Part shown: piece by piece, positions 35,844 to 45,172 of the stretch
How positions within the stretch are numbered: the stretch's first letter is position 1
Layout: every line of letters starts with the position of its first letter
From: UBA1724 sp051884615
GTDB lineage: Bacteria > Verrucomicrobiota > Lentisphaeria > Oligosphaerales > Oligosphaeraceae
Length of the DNA stretch: 64,000 bases
NCBI GenBank assembly: GCA_051884615.1
Contig: JBJEVT010000041.1
Coordinates: 124,001 to 188,000 of the forward strand
Direction of reading: 5' to 3'
The notes under the pieces: model-generated
Databases searched by the model: none
The model's input: the letters and a program-made list of their open reading frames with translations, nothing else
Told to the model about the DNA's origin: nothing
Translations under genes and position numbers: made by a program

Positions 35844-36485
35844 ATGTCCCCCAATCTGTTCATCACCTTCGAAGGCGCCGACAAGGCAGGGAAATCCACC
35901 CAGATCCTCCGGCTGGAGGAACGCCTCCTGGCCGCCGGAAAATCCGTGCTCCGCACCCGGGAGCCCGGCGGCACCCCCCTGGGAGAGGAACTCCGCAGCC
36001 TGGTCATGGTGTGCCGGCAGGAAAAGCTGGCCAACGAGACGGAACTGCTCCTCTTCGCCGCCAGCCGGGCGCAGCTCCTCCGGGAGACCATCTGGCCCGC
36101 CCTCCAGGAGGGAAAGACCGTCCTCTGCGACCGCTTCGCCGACTCCACCACCGCCTACCAGGGCTTCGCCCGGGGCATGGACCGCGCTTTCCTGGAGACG
36201 CTCCACCAGTTCACCGTGGGGGGGCGCTGGCCGGATCTGACCTTCCTCCTGGATCTTCCCGTGGAGGAGAGTTTCCGCAGACTCCACCGGGTGCTTCAGG
36301 AAACCCACGGAGAGAACGACCGCTTCGAGGAGGAGGGGCGTTTGTTCCATCAGAGGGTGCGGGAGGGCTTCCTGGCGGTGGCCCAGGCGAATCCCCAGCG
36401 GGTCGTGGTGCTGGACGCCACCCGTCCTCCGGAGGAATTGTCCCGGGAGATTTGGGAGACCGTGCAGCGGAGGATGGCCCTATGA
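35844..36485 (+). CDS. tmk: Thymidylate kinase
   Basis: The 213-residue enzyme phosphorylates dTMP to dTDP. The P-loop FEGADKAGKST (9-19), the DR(Y/F) motif in CDRFADSTTAYQG and TREPGGTPLGE are typical. Lys14 replaces the Gly or other small residue usual at this P-loop position, which is a mild oddity. The stop overlaps the holB ATG as ATGA; tmk-holB pairing is common in bacteria and supports both calls. Confidence 0.95.
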   Translation: MSPNLFITFEGADKAGKSTQILRLEERLLAAGKSVLRTREPGGTPLGEELRSLVMVCRQEKLANETELLLFAASRAQLLRETIWPALQEGKTVLCDRFADSTTAYQGFARGMDRAFLETLHQFTVGGRWPDLTFLLDLPVEESFRRLHRVLQETHGENDRFEEEGRLFHQRVREGFLAVAQANPQRVVVLDATRPPEELSREIWETVQRRMAL

Positions 36486-37534
36486 GCACTCCCGTCGCGC
36501 CCGCCGAAGAGTGGAGGCGTCTCTTCCCCAAGCAGGCCGCCGCCTTGGAGGCCGCCAATGCCCACCACCGCAGAGGGCAGGCCTACCTCTTCACCGGCTC
36601 CTCCCTGGAACCCATGATCCTCTTCGCCCGGGGCTGGGCGCAAACCGCCGCCTGCCTCTCCCCCACTCCCCAGGGCGCCGCCTGCGGACACTGCCGGAAC
36701 TGCCAGCTCTTCCGGAACAACGCCTACAGCGAATTCTTCACCGTCGCCCCGGAATCCAAAATCTCCACCATCCGGGTGGAGAAGATCCGGGAATTCAACC
36801 AGGACATGGCGCTCTCCACCCCGGATGGCATGCTGAAATTCGGCATGGTGGTCCAGGCGGACGCCATGATGCCCGAGTCCGCCAACGCCTTCCTGAAGAC
36901 CCTGGAGGAACCCTCCCCCCAGGTCATGTTCCTCCTCCTCACCACCCGCCCCCAGGCACTGCTCCCCACCATCCGCTCCCGCTGCCAAACCCTCCTGCTG
37001 CCCTCCAACCAGCGGGACTACGGCCAGCTGGTGCCCCGGGAATTTCTGGAGATCCTGGGGCGCCTCCATCGGGGCGCCGGCGCCAAGGTCGCCCTGAACG
37101 CCTCGCGGGAGCTGCTCCTGCTCTTCGGCCAGCTGAAGGAGCAGGCCGCGGAAAACACCAAGGGCGGCTTCGACCCGGAACTGGAGGAGCAAGCCAAGAA
37201 GGACAAGACCCTCCGGGACGAGATGAAAAAACGCCAGGAGGCCAGGGAAGCCACCGAATACGCCAAACTCCTGGGCAATTATCTGGAGACCCTCCAAAGC
37301 TGGTTCTACCAGCGCTTCCTCATGGCCTCCGGCATCCCCCGGGAACGACTCCCCCAGCAGGAGTTCCTCCCCTTCCTCCCTCCCGACACCCCCGCCCCCT
37401 CCCTCCTGGAAGCCCAGGAAGACCTGAAGCTGGTGGAACAACTCCGCAGAGCCCTCCATGCCAAAGTCCCCGAGGATCTCTGCCTGGACGCCTTCACCCT
37501 CCCCCTCTGCGAAATCCCGCCCCGGCAACCCTGA
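36482..37534 (+). CDS. holB: DNA polymerase III delta' subunit
   Basis: The 350-residue protein is the clamp-loader delta' subunit. It shows the zinc module CGHCRNC with a further Cys upstream, the sensor-1 region with NAFLKTLEEPSPQVMFLLLTT and RSRCQTLLLP. As expected for delta', the Walker A is degenerate (FTGSSLE). Residues 210-270 contain a charged insertion rich in Glu and Lys. It is translationally coupled to tmk. Confidence 0.9.
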   Translation: MSTPVAPAEEWRRLFPKQAAALEAANAHHRRGQAYLFTGSSLEPMILFARGWAQTAACLSPTPQGAACGHCRNCQLFRNNAYSEFFTVAPESKISTIRVEKIREFNQDMALSTPDGMLKFGMVVQADAMMPESANAFLKTLEEPSPQVMFLLLTTRPQALLPTIRSRCQTLLLPSNQRDYGQLVPREFLEILGRLHRGAGAKVALNASRELLLLFGQLKEQAAENTKGGFDPELEEQAKKDKTLRDEMKKRQEAREATEYAKLLGNYLETLQSWFYQRFLMASGIPRERLPQQEFLPFLPPDTPAPSLLEAQEDLKLVEQLRRALHAKVPEDLCLDAFTLPLCEIPPRQP

Positions 37535-37552
37535 AGCCCTCCCCCTGGGCGG

Positions 37553-37580
37553 TTGCGTTTTTCTCCCAGGGAACTAAATT
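37553..37580 (+). promoter_or_regulatory. Promoter of tRNA-Ser
   Basis: TTGCGT and TAAATT are 16 nt apart, ending 13 nt before the mature tRNA 5' end. Confidence 0.7.
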
Positions 37581-37593
37581 ATGCGCCACGCAC

Positions 37594-37683
37594 GGAGAGA
37601 TGCCGGAGTGGCCGAACGGGGCGGTCTCGAAAACCGCTAGCCTGGCAACAGGCTCGGGGGTTCAAATCCCTCTCTCTCCGCCA
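37594..37683 (+). tRNA. tRNA-Ser (anticodon CGA)
   Basis: The 90-nt gene folds as a class II tRNA with acceptor arm GGAGAGA/TCTCTCC, discriminator G, encoded CCA, anticodon CGA at 37628-37630 and a long variable arm characteristic of serine. The T-loop is GGTTCAAATCC. It reads UCG codons. It has its own promoter and shows no integration scar on either side. Confidence 0.97.
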
Positions 37684-38127
37684 CTTGTTTCTTGAGGGGA
37701 GAATATTCCACCGGACCATTTGTCCCCGTTTTCCGGGGACGGGCGCAAAGAGGGAGAGGGGGACTTTCCCGCAGGGGAGGATTCCGCAACGAGCCACAGG
37801 GAAGGCACCTCGGCAAGACACGGATGCGTCTTCAGAAGAACGCGTGCGCCCGTCCTCTTCCGCGGAAGATTCCCGAATTCCCGTGGTTCGCGAAGAAGAT
37901 TGACTTGCTGCCGCTGCCCGGCGCCTCCCCTCCCCGGGGTTTCCCTTCTCTTCTCCGGCCCGCCCAGGAGAAAACCGGGCGAAGCCCATTATTTTATCCT
38001 CTTTTCGTTCCCCGGGTTTCCCCCTTCGGGAAAGCGTCTTTTTCCCCCTCTCCTGCCTGCCGTCGGGAGCGTCCCGCCTTTGATTCCCCGGCACCTTTCA
38101 TCCCCCCTCTCCGGAAAAATTCCCCCC
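37684..38127. other. Intergenic region tRNA-Ser to beta-mannosidase
   Basis: 444 nt without a supported gene. A frame continuous with the beta-mannosidase runs through most of it, but its codons (Arg/Pro/Ser runs) do not look like protein. The sequence turns C/T-rich near its end; a weak TATTTT box near 37990 could be part of the promoter of the next gene. Confidence 0.5.
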
Positions 38128-40647
38128 ATGCCCCATTATCCCGTCATCGACCTTTGCGGAACCTGGCAACTGAGCCAGAGCGGCCAGAGCAACGCCATTC
38201 CCGCCCAAATTCCCGGAGACAACTACTCCGCTCTCCTGGAGAACGGGCTGATCCCCGATCCCTACTACGGAGAGAACGAGCGGGATGTGCAGTGGGTCGC
38301 CGATGTGGACTGGGTCTACCAGCGCACCTTCTTCGTGCCCCCGGAACTGCTGAAGGCCCAGGGCGTCCTCCTGAATCTGGACTCGGTGGACACCGTGGCG
38401 ACCCTCTTCCTCAACGGCAGGGAAGTGGCGCGCCTCAACGACCAGTTCCTGCGCTTCCGGAAGGATGTGAAGTCCTTTCTCAAGGCGGGGGAGAACACCA
38501 TCCGCCTGGAATTCCGGGCCGTCCGGCAGGCCGGCGAGGATGCCGCCAAGGAGATGCTGGTCCATCCCCCGGAAATGGGCTGGTTCACCACCGTCAAGAA
38601 ACTGAACTATCTGCGGAAATGCCAATGCTCCGCCGGATGGGACTGGGGCATCTCCCTGCCCTCCTCCGGCATGACCGGAAAGTGCTACCTGGAGGGCGTG
38701 GACCAGGCGGTACTGGACTACGTCTATGATGTCCAGACCCACCGGAAAGGCTCCTGCGACGTCCTCCTCACCGCGGAGCTCACTCCCCTGGAAAGCACCC
38801 CCATCGGCGAGAAGGTGACCGTGGATTTCCTCTTCAACGGACAGAAGAAGAAGGGAACCGCCACGGTGCCCCGGGTGGGAAAGATGACCACCTCCGCGAA
38901 ATTCACCGTGAAGTCCCCCGCCCTCTGGTGGCCCAACGGCTTCGGGGAACAACCCCTCCATCCCCTCCAGGTCACCTGCAACGGACAGGTCATCACCCAG
39001 CAGCTGGGCCTCCGGGAATTGAAGGTGGTGAACGAAAAGGACGACGTCGGCTTCAGCATGGTCTTCCAGGTCAACGGAGTCCGCATCTTCGCCAAAGGCG
39101 CGGACTGGATCCCCTGCGACGCCATGCCCCAGAGACATACCCAGGAACACTACCAGAATCTCCTGGAAAGCGCACGGGACGCCAATATGAACATGGTGCG
39201 CCTCTGGGGAGGCGGCAAATTCGAGGAGGACGCCTTCTATCAGGAATGCGACCGCCTGGGACTCCTGATCTGGCACGACAATATGTTCGCCTGCGCCATC
39301 TACCCCGACGCCCCGCAGTTCCTCCAGAATGTCCACGATGAAATCACCCACCAGGTGAAACGCCTTCGCCACCACCCCGCCCTCGCCCTGTGGTGCGGAG
39401 ACAACGAACTCATCGGCTCCGTGAACAGCGCCGGGGACAACCGCCGGCAGCGGGACGAATGGCTGGTTCTCTACGACCGCCTGAACCAGACCGTGGGCAA
39501 AGCCATCACCGACGCCGACGACACCCATATCTTCTGGCCCTCCTCCCCCTGCGCCGGCCCCAACAACTTCGCCGACAACTGGCTTGCGGACGCCGACGGC
39601 GACATGCACTACTGGCAGGTCTGGCATGGCGGCGCCACCTTCGAGGACTACTACAAGGTGCGCCCCCGCTTCTGCAGCGAGTTCGGCTTCCAGTCCTTCC
39701 CCTCCCTGGAAACGGTGCGCACCTTCGCCGACGCGGAGGATTTCAATGTCTTCTGCCCGGTCTTCGACCGTCACCAGAAGGCGGGTCTGCCCGCCAATTC
39801 CAAGATCGTGGGCATGTTCGGCAACTACTTCCGGATGCCGGCTTCCTTCCCTGCCATCCTCTACCTCTCCCAAATCCAGCAGGGGCTTGCCATCCGCACC
39901 GGCGTGGAATACTGGCATAGCCTGCGCCCCCGCTGCATGGGCACCATCTTCTGGCAGCTGAACGACAACTGGCCCGTTGCCTCCTGGTCCTCCCTGGAAT
40001 ATTCCGGGCGCTGGAAGGCCCTCCACTACATGGCAAGGCGCTTCTACGCCCCCGTCTCGGTGGTGGCCTACCACACCAGCCCGGAGAAGCCCATGGAGGC
40101 CTTCTTCGTCACCGACCTGCCCGGAAAGGTGGAGGCCACCGTCCTCTTCACTCTTCTGGACGTGGCCAGCGGCAAGCCCGTCCTGAAGAAGGAATATGTG
40201 GTCAAGGCGGACCGCATGGGCTCCCTTCCCCTGGATGTGCCCGACTTCTACCACGACACGAAAGCACGGAAGGGACACGCCGCCCAGGATTGCTTCCTCC
40301 TGCTGGAGGTGAATGCCACCGAGGAGAACGGCACCAGGCACCAGTACCGGGAGACCCTGGCGCTGGCGCGCTGGAAGGATATGCGCCTGCCCCAGTGCAA
40401 GGTGAAGGTCGCCGAGGTCGCTCCTACGGGAAAGGACAAGCGGAACTTCCAGATCACCCTCCAGGCCGACGCCCCCGCCTTCTATCTGTGGCTCGCCCTG
40501 AAGAGCGATCCCCACGCACGCTTCCAGGACAACGCCTTCACCCTCCTCCCCGGAACCACCACCCTCCAGGTGACCACCAGCGCAGACTACACTCCCGCAA
40601 AACTGGCCAGGGATTTGACTCTCTGCCACCTCCGGGAAACCTACTAG
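38128..40647 (+). CDS. Glycoside hydrolase family 2 beta-mannosidase
   Basis: The 839-residue enzyme has the GH2 beta-mannosidase layout: sugar-binding domain (LCGTWQLSQ...IPGDNYSALLENGLIPDPYYGENE), an Ig-like domain, and the TIM barrel. The acid/base Glu427 lies in ALWCGDNELIGS and the nucleophile Glu518 in CSEFGFQSFPS; GADWIPCDAMPQR and NMVRLWGGG are family hallmarks. It removes mannose from beta-mannosides or N-glycan cores. No signal peptide is visible, so it should act in the cytoplasm on imported oligosaccharides. The start was placed at the ATG giving the usual N-terminus. A strong terminator follows. Confidence 0.93.
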   Translation: MPHYPVIDLCGTWQLSQSGQSNAIPAQIPGDNYSALLENGLIPDPYYGENERDVQWVADVDWVYQRTFFVPPELLKAQGVLLNLDSVDTVATLFLNGREVARLNDQFLRFRKDVKSFLKAGENTIRLEFRAVRQAGEDAAKEMLVHPPEMGWFTTVKKLNYLRKCQCSAGWDWGISLPSSGMTGKCYLEGVDQAVLDYVYDVQTHRKGSCDVLLTAELTPLESTPIGEKVTVDFLFNGQKKKGTATVPRVGKMTTSAKFTVKSPALWWPNGFGEQPLHPLQVTCNGQVITQQLGLRELKVVNEKDDVGFSMVFQVNGVRIFAKGADWIPCDAMPQRHTQEHYQNLLESARDANMNMVRLWGGGKFEEDAFYQECDRLGLLIWHDNMFACAIYPDAPQFLQNVHDEITHQVKRLRHHPALALWCGDNELIGSVNSAGDNRRQRDEWLVLYDRLNQTVGKAITDADDTHIFWPSSPCAGPNNFADNWLADADGDMHYWQVWHGGATFEDYYKVRPRFCSEFGFQSFPSLETVRTFADAEDFNVFCPVFDRHQKAGLPANSKIVGMFGNYFRMPASFPAILYLSQIQQGLAIRTGVEYWHSLRPRCMGTIFWQLNDNWPVASWSSLEYSGRWKALHYMARRFYAPVSVVAYHTSPEKPMEAFFVTDLPGKVEATVLFTLLDVASGKPVLKKEYVVKADRMGSLPLDVPDFYHDTKARKGHAAQDCFLLLEVNATEENGTRHQYRETLALARWKDMRLPQCKVKVAEVAPTGKDKRNFQITLQADAPAFYLWLALKSDPHARFQDNAFTLLPGTTTLQVTTSADYTPAKLARDLTLCHLRETY

Positions 40648-40672
40648 CCTCCCCCCACCAGGGGAAATACGA

Positions 40673-40712
40673 AAACCGCCGCCCCTTTGCTGCAAGGGAC
40701 GGCGGTTTTTAT
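40673..40712 (+). terminator. Intrinsic terminator of the beta-mannosidase
   Basis: AAAACCGCCG pairs with CGGCGGTTTT, extended by CCCTT/AAGGG across one mismatch, and is followed by TTTATTT. Because the 5' arm begins with an A-run, it may also work for the convergent DUF362 gene. Confidence 0.9.
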
Positions 40713-40743
40713 TTATAACTCGTTGATTACAAACAAGTTATAA
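40713..40743. repeat. 31-bp inverted-repeat element, copy A
   Basis: It starts TTATAACTCGTTGA and ends GTTATAA. The outer 8-bp arms pair perfectly, with a further GTT/AAC match inside. Copies of equal length lie at 45056 and 52827. This copy falls between two convergent genes. Confidence 0.75.
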
Positions 40744-40745
40744 TA

Positions 40746-41858
40746 TTATTGCACTTTCACCAGCTCGTATTCCCGGGTGCCCAGGCCGATCTTCTCGGCG
40801 TGCTCCAGCTGAAGCTTCCAGTTGGTGCTGGGGGAGATGGTGGTGAAGTGGTCTCCCTTGGGCTTCTTGGCGAGGTCGCCCAGCTTGCTCTGGGGCACCA
40901 TGGGGGCGGCGTTGACGGCGTCCGCGCAGGCCTGGTCCAGAGCCACGGGGTCGAAGGAGGCGAAGATGCCGATGTTGGGGACGATGGCGGCGTCGTTTTC
41001 CGGATGGCAATCGCAGTTGGGGGAGACATCCATCACCAGGCTCACATGGAAATGGGGGCGGTGGTACAGGACCGCCATGGCGTATTCCGCCATCTTCTTG
41101 TCCAGGGAGCCGGGGTGGGAGACGGAGGAAGGTTCGATGGCATCCTTGGGGCAGACCCCCATGCACTGTCCGCAGCCCACGCACTTCTGGTGGTCCAGAT
41201 GGGCCTTTCCATTCACGAAGACCGGGGCTTCGTGGGCGCAGATTCTGACGCAGTGGCGGCAGCCCACGCATTTATCGGGGTTCACCTGGGGCTTTTCGTC
41301 GCAATGCTGGTCCATCTTGCCGGCGCGGGAGCCGCAGCCCATGCCAATGTTCTTGATGGCGCCGCCGAACCCCGTGCCCTCATGCCCCTTGAAATGGGTC
41401 AGGGACAGGAAGACATCCGCATCCATGATGGCGCGTCCGATGCGGGCCTCCTTCACCAGCTCCCCGTTGTGCACCGGCACCACCACCTCGTCATTCCCCC
41501 GCAGGCCGTCCCCGATGAGGATATGGCATCCGGTGGTGTAGGGAGTGAAGCCGTTGAGATAGGCCGTCTCGATATGGGACAAGGCATCCCGGCGGTGCCC
41601 CACATAGAGGGTGTTGCAGTCCGTCAGGAAGGGCTTGCCGCCCAGGCGCTTCACCTCGTCCCCCAGGGCGCGGGCGTAGTTGGGACGCACAAAGGAGAGG
41701 TTTCCCAGCTCGCCGAAGTGGAGCTTGATGGCCACGAAACGTCCGGAAAAGGGGAGTTTCTCCATCCCCGCCGCCCGGGTCAGCTGCACCATCTTGCCGG
41801 CGAGACCATCCCCGAAGGCCTTGGTCCGCAGGTCCGTGAAATAGACTTTCGCTTTCAT
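40746..41858 (-). CDS. DUF362 domain protein with two 4Fe-4S centres
   Basis: The 370-residue protein combines a DUF362 domain with a bacterial two-[4Fe-4S] ferredoxin module (CVGCRHCVRIC and CVGCGQCMGVC, about residues 197-240). KLHFGELGNLSFV and HFKGHEGTGFGGAIKNIGMG are typical DUF362 motifs. The family probably transfers electrons, but the partner and reaction are not established. The ATG before KAKVYFTD is chosen; an open frame upstream is leader. A TATATT box lies about 103 nt before the start. Confidence 0.9.
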   Translation of the reverse strand: MKAKVYFTDLRTKAFGDGLAGKMVQLTRAAGMEKLPFSGRFVAIKLHFGELGNLSFVRPNYARALGDEVKRLGGKPFLTDCNTLYVGHRRDALSHIETAYLNGFTPYTTGCHILIGDGLRGNDEVVVPVHNGELVKEARIGRAIMDADVFLSLTHFKGHEGTGFGGAIKNIGMGCGSRAGKMDQHCDEKPQVNPDKCVGCRHCVRICAHEAPVFVNGKAHLDHQKCVGCGQCMGVCPKDAIEPSSVSHPGSLDKKMAEYAMAVLYHRPHFHVSLVMDVSPNCDCHPENDAAIVPNIGIFASFDPVALDQACADAVNAAPMVPQSKLGDLAKKPKGDHFTTISPSTNWKLQLEHAEKIGLGTREYELVKVQ

Positions 41859-41960
41859 TTGGGAAAACACCTCTCGTGATTCTACCAACAGGACAGGGGG
41901 ACGACAAACAACACCTGGGGAAAACACCCCTGGACGTCCCCTTACCCCTGATTGCCGCCC

Positions 41961-41966
41961 AATATA
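41961..41966 (-). promoter_or_regulatory. -10 box for the DUF362 gene
   Basis: A minus-strand TATATT in GC-rich DNA, about 100 nt before the start codon. No clear -35. Confidence 0.45.
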
Positions 41967-42070
41967 TTCCCTCGCCCCCGTCCCCCCGCCAGCGGGGAAA
42001 TCTGGAAATCTGGAAATCCGCTCCCCGAGGAGCTCTCTGCGGGGTCCGTGTCCGTCCCGTTGAAGCGGGG

Positions 42071-43420
42071 TCAGCGTTCCAGCTCGGGGAGGCGTCCCTG
42101 GGCGGCGGCAAGGGCCAGGACGCGCCGGAAGAAGCAGAGCCCCTCCCGGCAGTCACATTCTCCCTCCCCGTTCACATTTCCGCAGGCGCCGCCGGTGAGC
42201 CCCTTGGGGCACTGGGCGTTGGGGAGATATCCCAAGGCGCCCAGGGCGGGAAGCTGCCGGGGGGTCACGCCGCAGAGTTTGCAGAGGAAATCCCGGAGTT
42301 TGGGGGAGGTGGTGGGCGTGGAGGCCTTTCGCAGGAGGCGGGAGACCAGCCGGTCGTTCCAGGAGGGCTTTCCCACATCCAGGGCGCTGGTGGGGTCGAA
42401 ATCCAGGTGTCCGGGATCCCGTCCGTGTTCCTGGAGGAGTCCGGCGAAGAGATAGCGTGGATTCTTCACGGGGGGTCTCATGACCAAGGCATTCTCCTGG
42501 CGCCATGCCGCCAGCCAGGAATCATAGTCGGGGCATTTTTCCTGGCACAGGAGGAACTCCTCCTGGAGGGCGGCACGGTCCATGCCGGTGTGTTCCCCCG
42601 CCAGCAGCACGCCGCTGAAGCCCAGGCGCCGGAATCCGGTCATCAGGAGGGCAAGGGAGCGGGCCTGGAAGCGGCGTCCTTCCTCCGTGCCCTGGTCATA
42701 GGCCTCCTTCAGGGCGCGCAGATGCAATTCGGGAAGGAGGACGCCTGGCGGCAGGCAATGGGGAAGCAGTTCCATCTGGTCGCGGGAGAGCCAGAGAACC
42801 CGGGCCACCACGGGCACCATGGTGTCCCGGATTTGGAGGAGCCATTGGAGTTCCTGCGCCTTCCCCATGTCCCATCCGGCCTGGCACAGGAGGAACCGGG
42901 CGCCCCGGGAGAGTTTCCGCGCGGCCTTGGCGTAGGCCAGCGCCATGTCGGGGGCGGTGTATTTGGAGACGTTGACCGTGGCGCCCGTCAGAATCCGGGG
43001 GCACTTGCTTCGGCAGAAGGTCAGGGCATCCACGGAATCCACATAGGATTCCTCCAGCGGGAGGGCGTCTCCGCTGGCAGCGCAGACTCCCTGGTATCCC
43101 CCGGCGGTCAAGGCGCCGGACTCCAGGGCGTCGGAGAGCTGGGTGCGGGTGCGTCCCTTGCCCGAGAGCATCCTCACCATGGGGCGGGGGAACTCCCGGG
43201 AGAAGGCGGCGCCGAAGGCCTCCGGGGAGAAGCGTTCCAGCTCGTCGGGGCGGTCCGCCACCACGGCGCCGTAGAGCCAGGGCTCCCCGGCGTATTCCAC
43301 CCCCATGCTCCGGGCAATCTCCTCCAGGGCCTGGGGAGACAGATCCGAGGTGGGAGGCACCACCTCGACCAGCACCCGGAAGACCCCGCTCAACAATCCA
43401 TCCAGAAATGATTCCGACAT
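42071..43420 (-). CDS. Methylenetetrahydrofolate reductase-like protein with MetV-type Cys domain
   Basis: The 449-residue protein has an N-terminal barrel resembling MetF, which reduces or binds methylene-tetrahydrofolate (start FRVLVEVVPPTSDLSPQAL). A C-terminal Cys-rich domain follows (CKLCGV, CPKGLTGGACGN, CDCREGLCFFRR), matching the MTHFR C-terminal (MetV-like) domain found in acetogens and other anaerobes. Such proteins connect folate C1 units with corrinoid or Fe-S electron carriers. The ATG before SESFLDGL is chosen; 25 nt separate it from the upstream hexosaminidase. No other Wood-Ljungdahl gene is in the window, so the role is open. Confidence 0.75.
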   Translation of the reverse strand: MSESFLDGLLSGVFRVLVEVVPPTSDLSPQALEEIARSMGVEYAGEPWLYGAVVADRPDELERFSPEAFGAAFSREFPRPMVRMLSGKGRTRTQLSDALESGALTAGGYQGVCAASGDALPLEESYVDSVDALTFCRSKCPRILTGATVNVSKYTAPDMALAYAKAARKLSRGARFLLCQAGWDMGKAQELQWLLQIRDTMVPVVARVLWLSRDQMELLPHCLPPGVLLPELHLRALKEAYDQGTEEGRRFQARSLALLMTGFRRLGFSGVLLAGEHTGMDRAALQEEFLLCQEKCPDYDSWLAAWRQENALVMRPPVKNPRYLFAGLLQEHGRDPGHLDFDPTSALDVGKPSWNDRLVSRLLRKASTPTTSPKLRDFLCKLCGVTPRQLPALGALGYLPNAQCPKGLTGGACGNVNGEGECDCREGLCFFRRVLALAAAQGRLPELER

Positions 43421-43445
43421 CCTCGTCCCCGTTGCTTCTTCCGCA

Positions 43446-44867
43446 CTACCACCAGAGATAGCCTGCCAATTCCAAGGCACGGCGGCGGGACAGGTAGTCC
43501 CCGAAGGACCCGCCCGCCGGACTCCAGGCGGATTCCGCCGCCGCCACCAGCCGGGGGAAGAACTTTGCGCCGAGACGCCATTCCGGCACCAGTTCCGTCC
43601 ACAGGGGACATTCCAGGCCCAGGAGGCGCGTTCCCAGCTTCTCCCCCATGTGGGCGGCGGGGTTGGCGGAGTAGACCCCCTCCTCCGAGAGATTCACCAT
43701 CCAGCTGAAGCGGGGTTCCTCCGGGGATTGGGGGTAATCCAGATAGTAGGCGTTGTCGATGGAGGAGATCACCAGATTCTCCGCCTTGTCGTGCCAGGCG
43801 CAGGCGTTCATGTCGTTGGCGTTGCCCCAGCACTGCAGCACGTTTTCCGGGGTGAGGATCGCCTCGGTGCGCCAGGAGATGGGGGTCCGTCCGTGGTCCA
43901 GCAGGAACTGGGAGAGTTCCCGCATGAACCATTCCTCCAGCTTTCGGGCGCTGGGCAACCCCAGCTCCCGGCATTTCGCCTGGCACTTGGGGCAGGCACG
44001 CCAGTTCCCGTCCCATGCCTCGTCTCCCCCGATATGGAAATACCGGCTTTCCGGGAAGAGTTCCATGGCCTCCTGGAAACGGGCCTTGGCGAAGGCGAGA
44101 GAATCGGGATTGCCCAGACACACCTCGTTGCTGGCGCCCTCGGGATCGCAGCGCAGCTCCTTGTGGAGGGTCAGCAGCCCCCCGTTGTGCCCCGGAAAAT
44201 CAATCTCCGGCACAATCATGATCCCGTTCTCCCGGGCCACGGCGCGGATTTCCTGGATCTCCTCCACCCGGTAGCCGCCCTCCTGGAGCCTTCCCAGCGT
44301 GGAGAGCTCCGGCGCCCCCGGGCAGGGCAGGCGCCAGCCCTCGCCGTCCGTGAGATGCCAATGAAAGCGGTTCAGCCGCAGCCGGCCCATGGCGCGCAGC
44401 AGCCGTTTGACGACCTCAGCGCTTTGGAAATGCCGGGCGGAATCCAGCATGACGCCCCGCCAGGGGAGCCGGGGCTGGTCCGTCAGGGTGCCACATTCCA
44501 GCATGGCCTGGTCGGCCCCGTAGCGGTAGGCAAGATAGAGCAGTTGCTCCAGGGTGTTCAAGCCGTAGATGCGGCCGGAGGCATCGCTGAAGGCCAGGGA
44601 GATGCGGCTGGGGGTCACCTCCAGGCGAAATCCCTCCGCCGGCAATGTCGCCTCCTGGGAAAGCACCAGCTGGGCATCCCCCTCGCAAGGCACCGGCTCC
44701 GTCCCGAAGCGCCGCAAAGTCTCCCCCAGACGCTCCGCCGCCAAAGGATTCAGGGAAAGGGTCTTGCCAAAGAGAAACTCGCCCGCCCCACGCTTGCACT
44801 CCAGGGAACGGGGGACGGCGCCCGCAAAGGCCGGGGCCAGGGGCTCATAAGAGGTGGGTCTGGGCAT
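43446..44867 (-). CDS. Glycoside hydrolase family 20 beta-N-acetylhexosaminidase
   Basis: The 473-residue enzyme releases terminal GlcNAc or GalNAc. The GH20 catalytic pair Asp282-Glu283 is in FHIGGDEAW, with LTDGEGWRL and PEIDFPGH before it; the N-terminal 110 residues are the usual GH20b alpha/beta domain. The longer frame upstream reads low-complexity sequence, so I start at MPRPTSYEP. No signal peptide is seen. Together with the two GH2 enzymes it fits degradation of N-glycan or mucin-type oligosaccharides inside the cell. Confidence 0.92.
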   Translation of the reverse strand: MPRPTSYEPLAPAFAGAVPRSLECKRGAGEFLFGKTLSLNPLAAERLGETLRRFGTEPVPCEGDAQLVLSQEATLPAEGFRLEVTPSRISLAFSDASGRIYGLNTLEQLLYLAYRYGADQAMLECGTLTDQPRLPWRGVMLDSARHFQSAEVVKRLLRAMGRLRLNRFHWHLTDGEGWRLPCPGAPELSTLGRLQEGGYRVEEIQEIRAVARENGIMIVPEIDFPGHNGGLLTLHKELRCDPEGASNEVCLGNPDSLAFAKARFQEAMELFPESRYFHIGGDEAWDGNWRACPKCQAKCRELGLPSARKLEEWFMRELSQFLLDHGRTPISWRTEAILTPENVLQCWGNANDMNACAWHDKAENLVISSIDNAYYLDYPQSPEEPRFSWMVNLSEEGVYSANPAAHMGEKLGTRLLGLECPLWTELVPEWRLGAKFFPRLVAAAESAWSPAGGSFGDYLSRRRALELAGYLWW

Positions 44868-45172
44868 GAATCGTCTGGGGTTGGGAAAAAGACACGCTGG
44901 AAAATACGGGGCGCCCCCCGCCAAGGAACGGCGGGAACCGACGCAGGACAAGGAGGAATATAAGGGGCAATCCCCGAACCGACCCCCATGGACGAGGGAA
45001 AGGAACACCTCTGCCCCCCATCCCCCCCCAAAAACAACCGGTGTATTTTTGACATTCATAACCCATTGAAAAAAAAAAACTTATGATATCGTACCCGCTG
45101 TCCCTCCCCCCTTGGGAACGCGAGAACTGCCTTTCCCTCCTCCAAACATTTGCAACATAAGGAATCCCCACC
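44868..45172. other. Divergent intergenic region
   Basis: This 305-nt region between the hexosaminidase (minus) and the TM2 gene (plus) contains a TTGACA at 45049-45054, the third 31-bp element and an 11-A run. No gene is seen in it. A TATGAT lies too far from the TTGACA (27 nt) for a normal promoter. Confidence 0.6.
45056..45086. repeat. 31-bp inverted-repeat element, copy C
   Basis: It starts TCATAACCCATTGA, continues in an A-tract and ends CTTATGA; the arms TCATAA/TTATGA are inverted. Its length equals that of copies A and B, and the internal TTGA is at the same place. It lies in a divergent promoter region. Confidence 0.65.

Noticed and set aside
37594..37683. tRNA-Ser as an integration site for an island
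   Set aside because: There is no duplicated tRNA 3' end downstream and no integrase nearby; the neighbouring DNA has normal composition.
37720..38127. N-terminal extension of the beta-mannosidase
   Set aside because: The extra 136 residues are Arg/Pro/Ser-rich without domain character; the normal GH2 start is at the ATG chosen.
40713..40743. 31-bp element as an integron attC site
   Set aside because: attC sites are longer and have RYYYAAC/GTTRRRY core boxes; these arms do not fit and no integrase is present.
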